From assembly GCA_037176725.1 (NCBI GenBank), contig JAZBRS010000076.1, positions 117,509,001 through 117,573,000 of the forward strand: a stretch of DNA of 64,000 bases, written 5' to 3'. The stretch is from Posidonia oceanica. Taxonomy: Eukaryota > Streptophyta > Magnoliopsida > Alismatales > Posidoniaceae. Numbering within the stretch: the stretch's first letter is position 1; every line of letters begins with the position of its first letter. Made by a program: the position numbers and the translations under genes. Below the pieces are notes generated by a model that was not told where the DNA came from, searched no databases, and saw nothing but the letters and a program-made list of their open reading frames with translations. Below are positions 43,671-54,992 of the stretch, piece after piece.

Positions 43671-46600
43671 GGAGGAAAAGAAAGAGCCACTGTAGCAAAT
43701 TGCTACTAGTGGCCGGAGAAGAGGAATGGGGGTGCTGGTGTAGCGCAGAAGCGGCAGGGACCTTCGCTAGAGCAGCACGGAGGTCGGAGCAGTGTCAGCG
43801 GGCGATGACACGACCTCGAGCTGGCTGGAGAAGACGACAGAGGTCTGCAGAGGATTTTGAAGCTGAGCGGGTGATCGGAGCATCACCGGAGGGTTTTGAG
43901 AGTAGGTCTGCATTCCTGGAGGCTCCCCGGAGCTCATGTGATCGACGGTGGTGGGTTCTACAGACCGGAGCGGCGAGGCGAGCTCGGAGCTCGCTGGAGA
44001 AGACGGGTCAGCGGCAGTGTTGACCTGGCACGAGGAGGAGGGAAATCCCTATCTGAGGGGTGGAAAAGCAGAAGGAGGAGTCTAATCTATCGGAGAAGAA
44101 GGATACCCGTTTTGCTGTCCGGAGCGTCCCCCCACATCAGCTGCTTCAGCAAAGGCCGGTGAGGTTCGTCTGAGCTCTGGAGGTGTTGTTGGCGGCTCAC
44201 GTTCGTCTGGAACAACTCCACATGACCCTCCGGTGCTTGCTGGATGGTTGGAAGGAAGCTCTGCAGACCAGAGCGACGAATGGTACTTTTGGGTGCACAG
44301 TTGGTCGCCTGAGGTGGGGAGAAGTGTATGCTGCTCTCTGGGTTGAACGGAGGCTGCCAGTGGACTTCTGGATGCTTGGTGAGTGTTTCTGGAAGGCTAG
44401 ATTGGGTCGTGGATTGCTGGAGAAGGAGATGGCTATCGAGTGGATTTTCTGATCAGAGGGTGGCTAAGTGTTTGCTGTGGTGGGTTTGGTCTGTGGTGAG
44501 GGTTGAAGGTGATGCTTAGGAGGTTTAGGAAGGTAGTGTTTCAGGGAGTAAGACGGTGGAGTTTGGGATGAAATGGAGGTCAGTGGTGCTGGGAATTTTG
44601 AAAGGAGTGATGTTGGGTTGCTGCTGAAGATTTTGGGTGGTTGGGGTGATTTCTGGGATGGATTGGCCGTGGAATGGAGGGGTTTGGATTGCTGGAAGTT
44701 GGGTGGATTTGGGGGATGAATTTGGAGAAATTTGGAAGGTGTTGAAGGTTCTGGATTGCAATGGGATGAAGAGGAGGGAGAGCTGGTTTTTGGTAGAGGA
44801 AGGGGAGGAGAATTGGAGGCTCTGGATGCTCTTAGGACGCTCTCTCTCAGGATGGCAAAAGGTGGTGGAAGGAGGAGCTAAGTGCTGGTTTTATTGGGGG
44901 CACGAGGCTACTGGGCGCGCTGAGGATTTTGAATCCACCGGTGTGGGCAACTGGAGCTGGATTGGAAGGCAGCCGGCGAGAGGACAGGCAGCAAGTGCCC
45001 TCGGAGAAGCTGCTAAGAGATGAGAGAGTAGAGGCGAGCTGTAGGTGGAGGTGATGGCGAGGGAGAATTTGAGTTTCAAACGAGAGGAGGAAAGGTTGGC
45101 TCGCGGGAAGGAAGGAGAATTCTAAAGAAGAAGAAGGAAGAGGAAGATGGAGGGAAGAGGAGGAGAAGTGGCTGCGGGCCGGGCCTGATGCGTGGAAAGA
45201 AAAGAAAAAAAGAAAGAAAGAAGGAAGGGGAAAAGGCAGCAGTTGGTGGGCTGGGCCGGCAAAATGGAAAAAGAGATGTAAAAAAAGAAAAGGAAGGAGA
45301 AAGAAAGAAGAGGATGGAAGGGAAGAAAAAAGAAGAAAATTAAAATAAAAATAGAATAAAAAGATAAAAAGGTTTGAAAATATTTTAAAGTAGCTATTTT
45401 TTAGTTGAGGTTTTTTAATTAGGTTTTTAATGATTGTTTTTAAATTAATTAGGGTTAGAAGGAGTTTTAATCGTTGATTTAGGTTTTTAGGATTTAAGTT
45501 TTCTTTAAATTGTTTTTTTATTTTGTTTAAATGTTTGTTAAATTTTCTAATTGTTTTTTAGTTAAGTTTTTCTTGTTAAGTTTTCCTTGTAAAGTTGGGA
45601 TTTTTAATTAGGCTTTTTAATGGATTGCTTTTTAATTAGTTAGGATGAGTTTTGGTTTTTTGACTTTAGTTTTTAGGATTCTCCTTAAGTTTTCTTTAAT
45701 TTGTTTTTTGATTTTGTTTGTTAAGTTCTTTTAATATTTTTTAGTTAAGTTTTTCTTGTTAAGTTTTTAATTAAGTGTTTTTAAATTGTTTCAAGTTTTT
45801 TGATTGTTTCTTTTAGATGTGTTACTTGTTTTTTTTTAATTATTTATCTTAGGGTTTCTTAACTGCTTCTTTTTCCTTTTTCCTTTTTTTTTTTTTCGAT
45901 TTTGGCTTATGTTATTTTTAAAAGGGCTTTTGCCTTTTTGTTTGTTTTGATTATATTTGGGTTTTGTTTGATTTTAATAGCTTTTTCTTTTTATTTGTTT
46001 TGCATTTTTTAGATTGCATACTTGGTTTCCGGTTTTAGTTGGATTTAGTTAGGTTTTTGTTTTTTAATTGTTTGTTTAAGTTTTTAATTATTTATTTTTT
46101 GGATTTGATTTGTTTCTCTTTTGTTTTAGAGTTTTAAAGGTTTTTTAGAGATTTAGTGGAAGAAAGAAAAAGAAAGAGAAAAGGAAGAAGTAATGGAAGA
46201 AATGGAGAAAGAAAGAAGAAAGAAAGGAGAGGGAGGAAAATAAATATTAGAAAATCAAGAGATAAGCTAAAAATAAAATAAAAATACAAATAAAATCCAA
46301 GAAAGAGAGATGTACAAGGTGGGCCCACTGCTAAGCAAGAAAGAGAGATAAGGGAGTGAAAAGAAGGAGAATAAGAGGGAGGAGAGAGAAAAGAATAATT
46401 TAGGAGAGAGAAAAGGATAATTTGGAGAAATGAAGGGGTTAGAGGTTTGGAAAAGAGGTGAAAATTGGTGAGTGTGTGGCCTAGCATCTCTAGTGTTGGA
46501 CCTACGGTTTGGGTTTGGATTTAGGAAGGTTTTGGAAGGGTTTTGAGGTGTAGAAAAAGGGTAGTTTTACCTAGATTTTCTAGGATTTTTGGGAGTGGTT

Positions 46601-46833
46601 TTGGTTTGAAATTTCTAAGGATTTTTGATGGATTTTCTAAGTTGAGGAGGGGTGAGTTTTCTTATGGTTTTTGGGTAGTTTTTGGGCTTGGGAAATGGGT
46701 GTGATTCTAGGTTAGGTTTGGGCTTGATTTGGAGAGAAGGATGAAGAGAAAGGTGTAAGTTTGGACCTAGATTTAGGTTCAGAAGCTACCAGAAGATTCC
46801 ATTGATTCAGTCTGTCAAAATGGGGTGTCAACA

Positions 46834-47550
46834 ACATGCCTTTTGATGTGTTGATTGTCTTCAATTTTCACGAATCATGTGACACAACACTTGCACTTAC
46901 CATGCAAATGCCTTTTGAAGTGATGTATGTTGTTTGCTTGCCATATTTGGATGTTTTCTTCCCCTTTTGCATTAATCATTGGGATAATTAGAGATTGATT
47001 GTTTTCCCCTTGGTTTAATTAAAAATGGCAAGTAAAAAGAATTCTAGGCGTAACAGGAGACATCAATGTTTGTTGATCCCCTGGGTTAAAAACAAAATCC
47101 AAGTAAAAAGCATTAATCATACTTGCATGAATGATCATATAGGTGCATGCATCTTCTCTTCTCCAAGTTCACTTACTAGTCTGAGAAGGGTAGTCCCGGT
47201 CTCTTGTTCCATTGCTTTGGTGTGGGGAGAGTTGGTGTTAGTAGAGGGTACAACCCATGCTTTGGCCAAGATTTAGACGGAGACCTATTTCTATCCTAAG
47301 TCGGAGACCCGTACACCCCTGTGAGAGTCTGGAGTAGATAGCCTACTAGGACACACTAGATTGGTGAGAGAGCACATACTAGAAAGCATTCATGCCACCA
47401 TAATAACATCTGCATTTGCTTTTTCTTTCTGGGTTTTGACACCTGTTTGTTGTGTCATGTTTGTCTCACAGGTCATTGAGCGAGTTCCTTAGCTGGAGCT
47501 CGAGTTGTTCCTTCACTGACCGTTCTTCTCTGAGTTATTCATCGTTTTTG
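46834..47550 (+). other. Element D leader, second part
   Basis: Continues the leader after solo LTR C. It begins with the right copy of ACATG. It includes the conserved leader stretch at about 47150-47400 (GTCTGGAGTAGATAGCCTACT ... ACACTAGATTGGTGAG), shared with E and F. Confidence 0.75.
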
Positions 47551-48872
47551 ATGATAGCTCGTCGTAGGTCTCATCCTCCTGTTTACTGTCGCAGTCTGAT
47601 TCGCACTCGCTTATGGTTAGCAATGGCCCAGCGCGTAGGTGAGCCTCTGCCTTTAGTAGCCTTGGAGGAGGTCTCGCTTTCGGCTCCTCCATCTCTCACT
47701 TTGACTTCTACTGTTCCCTCCTTCTTCCCACGCATCCCACTTTTATGTGCATGAGGATCCCAAGTTCACTCTCGGGCGTTGGCAGACATTTGCCAATCCG
47801 GAGTCAGTCACCGAGTCTGTCACGGTGACCGCCACTCGCGCTTCGGATGCTCTGCTGACTGCCCTCCCTTCTTAGGGCTTTGTCTACTTTGACACTCATC
47901 CCGCTGCGGCAGCCTCTGTTATAGGATCCTTACCTTCTAGACAGTCTATGTCCCTACCACCTCTGGCATCTGGTCTCTTACCGATCCTATCCTTCAGTCT
48001 TCCCACCGACTGGACCCCTTCCATGCAGGCGCAGCATCTGATGGCTCTTGCCCAGAAGCTGCAGAGCATGGCCCTCTCGCTCCAGACTACTTTGACTCCT
48101 ACCTTGGTTACTCCTGAGGTCCCTCTGCAGCCTGCTCTAGTGTCCTAGGCATATCCCACTGCACCTTCGCCTCTACCGTCGCCTCAGCTCCTTACTGCTC
48201 CGTCGATGGGGGCGACATCTCTACCTCCTACACTCACACCTCTCACCATACAACATTATACTCCGTCATCTAGTGGCAAGCCCTCGAGTTGGCAGGAGCA
48301 CAGTACCCATAGAGCCTGCGGCCTGGCACCATACCAATGCATCAACTACTGCTCCCGCACTCCACACGCATCACTGCACAGCACATTGCCTTCCCCTATC
48401 CGGTGCATCAGCAAATTTCTTCCCCAGCATGCATCCCACTCCACTCAGCACCAATGCACGAGTACACTAGCCATCATGCTGCATCATCAGGCAGCATGAT
48501 GGTGGATCCAGAGGAGCACCTAGGTGTGATCCATTCGGTGTACGTGTCCCCCGCCCAAGCTGCACCATCATCATTGGTAGCGACCCTAGATGCTCTCCTT
48601 ACCAGGATGGGCTATCTGGAGAGAGAACTATGTCTAGTGCAAGGCGGTGATCGCCAATCCTTCCATTTCTAGGACCTCTGTTATTTCTCTGAGGCGGTAC
48701 TCCCATCGAACTTCCATATCCCAAAGTTTGACAAATACATTGGAAAGGGCTGCCCTATTTCTCATCTGAGGGCGTATTGTGGAGATCTCGCACAACTTTA
48801 GGCTGATGAGAGGCTGCTTATCCACCTATTCCAGAAGAGTCTCACTGATCCAGTCGTCAAGTGGTTCACCTT
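47551..48872 (+). pseudogene. Element D gag (3'-truncated)
   Basis: This copy starts with a true ATG (MIARRRSHPPVYCRS) followed by the common MAQ start (ATG at 47623). This supports the longer N-terminus for the family. The Pro/Ser-rich region, the DPEEHLGVIHSVY segment, the capsid-like FDKYIGKGC, LRAYCGDLAQL-type and RLLIHLFQKSL-type segments are recognisable over several frames. Several stops are present, including a TAG at the position of CAG in the PSQGYV segment of copy A. Similarity to the other gags ends near 48872, in the middle of the capsid domain. Confidence 0.78.
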
Positions 48873-48980
48873 GTAGATGTGGATTTAGGGGTGTTTGGAT
48901 GAAGTAGTCGGCGCTTCCACGTACGTCGACGACTTGATGTGATCGCCACTCGTCGATGGGCTAACAAGATGCCTGGGGAG
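48873..48980 (+). repeat. Direct repeat, left copy
   Basis: About 105 bp (GTGTTTGGATGAAGTAGTCG, GACGACTTGATGTGAT, GATGGGCTRACAAGA) recurs at 50936-51040 in the same orientation with roughly ten differences. It begins where gag D breaks, so it may be the end of an inserted element. Confidence 0.8.
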
Positions 48981-49127
48981 AAGACGACTTGATGTGATCA
49001 CCACTCACCCACAGTATGTGTGAGTGGGCGTGATTAACGGGTTTTGGTGGTAGTTTGGGAGAGAAGGTTGGTGGACGAATGGGCCGTGCTGGTAGTTTGG
49101 GAAATAGGGTCCTTGGGTGGATGAAGT

Positions 49128-49580
49128 TTACGGGCTCCAATACGAAGGATGGTGTCGTGCTAGGAATCGATGGACCTCATTGGTCTCTTCTTCAGCTGGA
49201 TAGGAAGCAGTCGATGTGGGGGGTACAACTTGGGAGGTTACTTGGTGAGGCGTGAGCTCAAATGGGGTACTCCATGGTTGGGAGTGGCTTATTTCCTCCT
49301 CTTCTTCAAATGACCGGCCCATGGTGTTGTTCGGAGCAGACACTATAGGAGTATGGTTCACGGGAAAATAATTGTATGGTATTAATGTATGGGGGAATAC
49401 TCAGTGAGCCCTTTCTTGCATGGAGTTATATGGCTCTTCTGTGTGTGAAGTCTGAGTTCTGAACAAGAACTCATTCTGGCTTATGCTTGGTTGTGCCATG
49501 GAAGTAGAGGCGGTAGATAGACTGATGCGTTCCATTGCGAGATTGTTCTTTAAGCTATTATAAAATACTTGGAAAGGAAA
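49128..49580 (-). pseudogene. Unidentified protein fragment
   Basis: An open stretch of about 150 codons on the minus strand with one internal TGA (49401-49403). The composition is protein-like: a Ser/Thr-rich start (MERISLSTASTSMAQPS), then NHTPIVSAPNNTMGRS, a run of five Glu (FEEEEE), SQPWSTPFEL, and an end at PSYWSP. I do not recognise the family. The interval between direct repeats suggests captured or transposon-encoded sequence. The single stop could come from CGA to TGA. Confidence 0.45.
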
Positions 49581-50935
49581 TTACAGACTCTATTACACTA
49601 CTTAATACAGACTCGATTAAATGAAACTAAAAAAATAAACAGTTGCTATTTTAGTGTTTCTGTAACCTATTAATGGTGATAATCTGATCCCTGCAAACAA
49701 GGCACATCGAACGTTTTCCCTGTAGTTGCCTGTCAATCAGGCGACGAAACACGTCGCCGGTTTAAAAGATGGCGGAGAGAGGCACCTTTTGAACAGGCGG
49801 CTAGCACCCTGTTCCTCTGGCAATCGAGATCAGTTCTGGACAGATCGCACAATAAGTAGGAAAAAAGATAATCAATGCAGGTTTCAAACAGACCGTTTTT
49901 TTTTACTCGTTCAAGTGATTAGTTAGTCGATTAATTTAATCCTGCGTGCTCACAAGGAATGAGATTTTGGATGGAGTAAAAACAACCTTGTGTGTCACTC
50001 AAAATGGGATTTTGGCTTTTCTAGTACCACTCTTTGACCTTCTTCAGGGTCCAGCAAGAGGGCCTAGGCGGCGAGTTTGTCTCTCTAAAGAGGGGCCCAC
50101 AACCTAGGATTCTGTCCTTAGGATCGTTTCTTAGCAAACCATAAAGCAGTAAATAAACATGGAATATCAAAGTATCAAGTATCTACCAAGGATTATTTTT
50201 GACTCAAGGAAGAGAAGGAGTCAAAAATAAAACCTTAGGACACCTTGAGTTCTTAACCTAACTATCCCAATCAAACAGAGTATGGGTGAGCGACTTATAT
50301 TGGCCTGGTTCGCTCTGTTTGATTGTTTTAGTTAGAGAAAGATTCTCTCAAGGAACTCTAACTCTAATATCAATGAAATAGTTTCCACCTTAATGGCAGA
50401 CACATGCAAGCCTAGAATCCGAAGAAAAAAACAAGAAAGATGCAGTGAACAGGATTTAATCTACTTTTTAAGCAACTGCAGATCTAAAAAAAACGACACA
50501 AGCTACTGAAAAAAAAAAAAGATCTGCACTGAAACAGTACCTAGATCCAGTCGCCTGTAATGGGTGCACCTAGGCTAGTCGCCGCATTGTGGTGCGACTA
50601 GATTAGGCACCAGATTTATAGGTGGCTGGGTATAGAAGCTTTCTGTTTTCAGAATAGAAGTAACCCGATCCTCTAAAACTATAGACGCGAAGTTAGTCGT
50701 TGCCTCAGAGTGCTAACGAGACCTCTTGCCTTAAGCCAAGATGATTGGGTTAGGAGATCTATTCTAAGATCAGAAAACACAATGGGGTTTAGGAGTCGTG
50801 AAAGCCTAAGCGCATGGCCTCCAAAATCGAAAACAAACTAGATCTAGAAAAATAAATGAAGGAAGGAAAGAAAGAAATGCTCACGTAGCACAGAGGGTTG
50901 ACTAAAGCCGGTCCCATCGTGATCGCCAGTTTCTG

Positions 50936-51040
50936 AAGATGTGAATTTGGGGGTGTTTGGATGAAGTAGTCGGCACTTCCACGTACGTCGACGACTTGAT
51001 GTGATTGCCACTCATCGATGGGCTGACAAGACGCCAGGGG
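50936..51040 (+). repeat. Direct repeat, right copy
   Basis: Second copy of the 48873-48980 sequence, 2,063 bp away. It is followed by a GAT microsatellite and a stretch with TAGTCGGC-like motifs. Confidence 0.8.
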
Positions 51041-51714
51041 AGATGATGATGATGATGTGGGTAGTCGGCTCACTAGATCAACGGCAGGGTGTCGTCCAGC
51101 GGCATCCTCGTACTATGTGAGCATGTTCCTTTCCTTCAAAACAAATTAAAATAAATCTAGGTATGTCCGGGTGCATTAAACAGATCAGATAAATGCAACT
51201 AATACTAACTGGGGGTTGTTTCCCGCATGCATATGCTATGGGTCCTAATTAAAGAATGCAATAATGAAATAAAAAAAGTAGATTGGAAGAAGATACTTCC
51301 TTCACCCTCGTGCTGTATGCAGTGGAGTGAGGACGTGGAGGCATGGCTGGAGCTCCGGCTATCACTGAGATCTCTGGGATCTAAGGTGGGATATAGTGAT
51401 CTTTGGGATCTAGGGTTTCTGGATTGATAGTGGAGGCTAAGACTCTCTCAAGACCTAGGAATATTGCTCTCTCATTAATTGGCTTCCTCAAACCCTAAAA
51501 ATGCCTCCCAAACCCTAAAAATGCCTCCGCTTTGAGTACTGACTCACAGGGTCTATTTATTGCTTCATGGGATACAAGTGGGTCAGATCTAGGAAGCTTC
51601 TAGAAAAAAATAGATATTTAGAGCAAGTTGCCGAATGCACCGACGACAAGCACAAATATCCCTCACAAATGACGTGGAAATGACGTGGAGGTTTGCTAAC
51701 TGGGTCAAAGGAGG

Positions 51715-51900
51715 AGTCCACATCAGCTAGTCGCCACTGTTGGTGGTGCTTAAGCCTCAGCTACTCCCGCAAGATCAGGTCAAACAAAGTCCACATCAGC
51801 TAGTCGCCGCTATTGGTGGCGCCTAAGCCTCATCTGCTCCCACAAAGACTGGGTCAACCAGAGTCCACATCAGCTAGTCGCTGCTCTTGCTGGCTCCAAG
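51715..51900. repeat. Three tandem 73-bp units with TAGTCGCC
   Basis: AGTCCACATCAGCTAGTCGC begins at 51715, 51788 and 51862. Each unit continues with a (T/C)TAAGCCTCA segment, except that the third is incomplete. Further isolated GTCGCCACTTTG motifs follow near 52230-52280. Confidence 0.85.
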
Positions 51901-52387
51901 CTGCTGCATTATTCTAGGCCATATTTTAGGTGGGTTTCTAATTTTAAGGGGGGTGGTTTAGCACATTAAAAACGTGTTAAAAAACAAGATATTATTCTAA
52001 AGCCTCCTAGGATTTTCTAGATTGTTCTTTAATTACTTATTTTATATGATATATGTGTTATATCATATATTAAATGCTAGAAAATCATATAAATATCAAT
52101 AATTTATGGAAAAATGTTATAATAGCTTATAAAATTCTTGTATGTTATATTAATGCCCAGGATATTGATATTAAGCTAGAGAGAGCTAAAAGATGCTAGT
52201 CGCTTGTCTGCCTGACGCTTACACAGTCCAATCGCCACTTTGAATAGCGCCTGGTTGTGTCGCCACTTTGGGAGGCAACTAGCTAGTCTTTTTGCATTTT
52301 TAACCTTGTCTTTTAATTTGATCTAGAGAAACATGATAAAAGCCCAGAAAACTTCAGAGATTCCATGAAATCATTAAAACATCTTCT

Positions 52388-52785
52388 TTAGTGAGGGTAC
52401 AACCCATGCTTCGGCTGGGTCAAGGCTCCTAACGCACCACCCGTTATTTGCCTGAGTTCTGGCCAGGATTTAGATGGGGACCTTACTTTTTGACCTGAGT
52501 CGGTGACCTGTACACTTGTGAGAGTCCAAAGTAGACAACCTACTAGGACACACTAGATTGGTGAGAGAGAGCATGCTAGAGAGCATACATTTGCATGACT
52601 GTCATTCATTCCACAATTAAAAACATTTTCATTTTACTTTCGAGTTTTAACACTTGTTTTTGCTTGTGTCTCATTGTATAGGTTAGTGGGCAAGTTCCCT
52701 AGCTGGAACTTGAGCTTTTTCTTTCACTGACGCCCCTGTTGCAACACTCCTTTTCGACCACCCTCTCTCGAGCTGTCTACCTTCG
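52388..52785 (+). other. Element E leader (5'-truncated)
   Basis: Starts at AGTGAGGGTACAACCC, homologous to the middle of the leaders of D and F, and continues through GACCTGAGTCGGTGACCTGT to gag. No LTR or primer-binding site of E is seen in front of it. Confidence 0.7.
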
Positions 52786-53670
52786 TGACGATAGCTCGTC
52801 CTAGGACCCGTCCTCTCTTTCTTCGTTGCAGCCATGTTCTCACTCGCTCTTGGTCAGCTATGGCCCAGTTTACCAGTGAGCCCCAATTTTCTATTGCCTC
52901 GGAGGGGATTTCCATCTCGGTCCCTCCGACTCTCGCTTTGACTCCCTCTATGCCCCTTGTAGCACCGGTGCTCCCCCCTTTGGTGCAGGGAGCACCCCTG
53001 TATTCTACGGGACATTGGTAGACCTCTCCCACTCCAGATCTTGTCACCGAGTCCATCTTGGTGACCGCCACTCACACTCCGGAGGCGCCTCTGACCCCAT
53101 ACTCTCAAGGCTATGTCACTTTTGATACCCCTTTTGCTGCGGCGACTTCAGCCATAGGATCCCTGCCTTTTGGACAGTCTGTGTCCTTACCTCTTCGATC
53201 TGATCCCTCGCCGGCACTGCACTTCAGCATTCCCACTAACGGGCCCCGTGAAGTGCAGTACCAGCGTCTGATGGAGCTTGCCTAGGCATTCTAGGGTATG
53301 GCTCTATCTGCTTGCCCCCCTTTGGCTCTATCTGCTCGCTCCCCTTTGGCTCCCTCTGCTCTTGAGGTTCCTCTACACTCTGCTCCTGCATTTCATACTT
53401 TCCCTACTATGCCTCTGCCCCAGTCATCGCCTCAGCTACTCACTGCTCCGGCGATGGGGGCGCAGCCACTGCCTTCTGCATTTACGCCATTCACTGCACA
53501 ACATGCACCTCCGCCACCTGGTGGCTAGCCCCTCGGGTTGGTTGGAGTGCAGTACCCCCTAGCCCACTGCTTGGCACCGTGCCAGTGCAGCAGCTGCTGC
53601 TCCTGCACTCTGCACCACTCACTGCACAGCATTCTGCCTACCCGTACCCCATGCATTAGTAGGTTCTGAC
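52786..53670 (+). pseudogene. Element E gag (5' portion)
   Basis: N-terminal part of the same gag, with the common MAQ start (ATG at 52860), the Pro-rich region, the QGYVTFDTP segment and REVQYQRLMELA. Stops include TAG at GHW-stop (Gln in A), TAG after MELA (shared with A and F), and TAG after PPPGG (shared with B). It is cut at 53670 by the start of LTR H, before the capsid domain. Confidence 0.8.
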
Positions 53671-54346
53671 TGTAGACACCACATTTTGGCAACCTGGATG
53701 ATGGTGGATCCTCTTGCAAGCTCGCTCAGACCCTAGGATAGCCAATTTCCACTTAAACCACATCCAAAACCTAAAACCTCACCTAAACCCTCCCAAACAT
53801 CGCCTAAGCCTTCCTAAACCTTAACCCAAATCCTAACCTAAGCCAAAACACCCAAAACAACCCTTAAGTTTCTCAAATTCGTTGTATGCTGCCTTTGCCA
53901 GTGTCCAATGTTGGACGCGCTTTGTGCTGGCGTCCAACGTTGGATGTGCTCTATACTGGCGTCCAACGAGTCGAGGATTGCAACCGCCTCCGCCACCTCT
54001 AGCCTGCCGCTCCCATCCTCTCCTCCATCAGCCCACACTTACTACCACATCCCCTCACCACTCCCGGCCACCTACTACATGCCAAGGCCACTTACTTAGC
54101 CTGCCACCGTGTCTTCTCTCCGCCAGCGCATCTTCTCTCCGCCAGCGCGTCTCCCATCCTCACCACTACCCACTGAGCCAGCCGCTTGTGCCCTGCCACC
54201 CACGATGACTTTCGCGACCCCCCTGACATCCCACTTACTCCGCCTGACATCCCCAGCTCCTTTCGCACTCCCTGCAGCCTCTACAACGCCTGCCATTGCC
54301 AGAGCTCCCTCAAACAAAACCATTGTGAACCCATTCATCCAGAGAC
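53671..54346 (+). mobile_element. Start of LTR 'H' (partial)
   Basis: Begins TGTAGACACCACATTTTGGC inside gag E, the same terminal motif as LTR D. A run of CCTAAACC-type motifs follows, then three 30-bp units with the palindrome TCCAACGTTGGA (53933-53944) and a C-rich section. It is cut by LTR G at 54347. The reading frames over its C-rich part are probably accidental. Confidence 0.6.
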
Positions 54347-54992
54347 TGTACTAACCCTGAAAATCAGATCGTCCATGCACGATGCCAAAGCTTGCGTGCA
54401 CCGACCGAAATTAGGTTGCTATTAGCGGTTGGACCTGAGGAGGGATGCTGTACTTGGAAACGCTGGAAAAAGAGGAAAAAGGAAAGATAAGACTAAATCA
54501 GAGTTGCCATCGTGTCTATTAAATCGGGAGACAAGGAAAACCGAGGGAATGCATGGAAAACATGCAAAAGGATGTAAATGCTATGCAATGATATGACTCA
54601 TGCCTAGGATGAGGGCATAATGGTCATTGCATGCCAAAGAAAGGACAAGGACTCCTGTTACGCACGGGGAAGGTGTTAGGCACCCCCGATACGTCTGAAG
54701 AATCGACCTTTCTAGGCTTAACACTCGCATATGTAGGATTTAGGCAATTGAATGCCATGCTGTATGCCCAAGGGGTGAGAGATGCTACGCATGCCTAATG
54801 AACAGCTAAACTTGCTAGATATGTTATGATGTTATGATGCATGATCTTGGTATGCTAGAAAATTGATTAAGGCGAAATGCGACAAAGCGGTGATAAATAC
54901 AGTGCGGAAAAAAGGTATGAAAATAGGTGAGCAAAATGACCAAAGTGTAAAGCGGCAAGCAAGGCGGCTCAGCCACTGTCTGAGCTGCAAGG
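54347..54992 (-). mobile_element. 3' part of LTR 'G' (partial)
   Basis: In minus orientation this is the terminal part of an LTR. The end TGTACTAACCCTG corresponds to TGTAGTAATCCCG of LTR C. It is followed by the CAGATCGTCCATGCAC segment, the GAGTTGCCATCGTG segment and the conserved block at about 54648-54735. The rest is displaced by element F, whose LTR starts at 54993. Confidence 0.7.

Larger units (their letters stand above)
40729..46833 (-). mobile_element. Solo LTR 'C' (6,105 bp)
   Basis: Complete LTR of the A/B/F family. It starts at 46833 with TGTTGACACCCC (minus reading) and ends at 40729 with GATTACTACA. It is flanked on both sides by ACATG and has no internal element sequence. This is the signature of recombination between the two LTRs of a former full element. 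Blocks: conserved block 41085-41172, minisatellite 41441-41800, TGCA-rich repeat 42470-43670, GC-rich section 43690-45190, T-rich section 45340-46140. No gene is present. Confidence 0.93.
48981..52387. other. Composite block between gag D and leader E
   Basis: Not assigned to a known element. Apart from the annotated direct repeat, the unidentified reading frame and the TAGTCGCC repeats, it consists of AT-rich sequence with scattered AGTCGCC motifs, which also occur in LTR I. It might be a non-autonomous LTR element or a transposon that captured other DNA. A (GAT)n run lies at about 51042-51057. Confidence 0.4.

Noticed and set aside
40541..48872. Element D as two separate elements
   Set aside because: The leader halves on each side of solo LTR C match one continuous leader in F, and the ACATG duplication explains the gap.
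47551..53670. gag D and gag E as one element
   Set aside because: D already reaches the capsid domain before E starts again in the leader, so they are separate copies.
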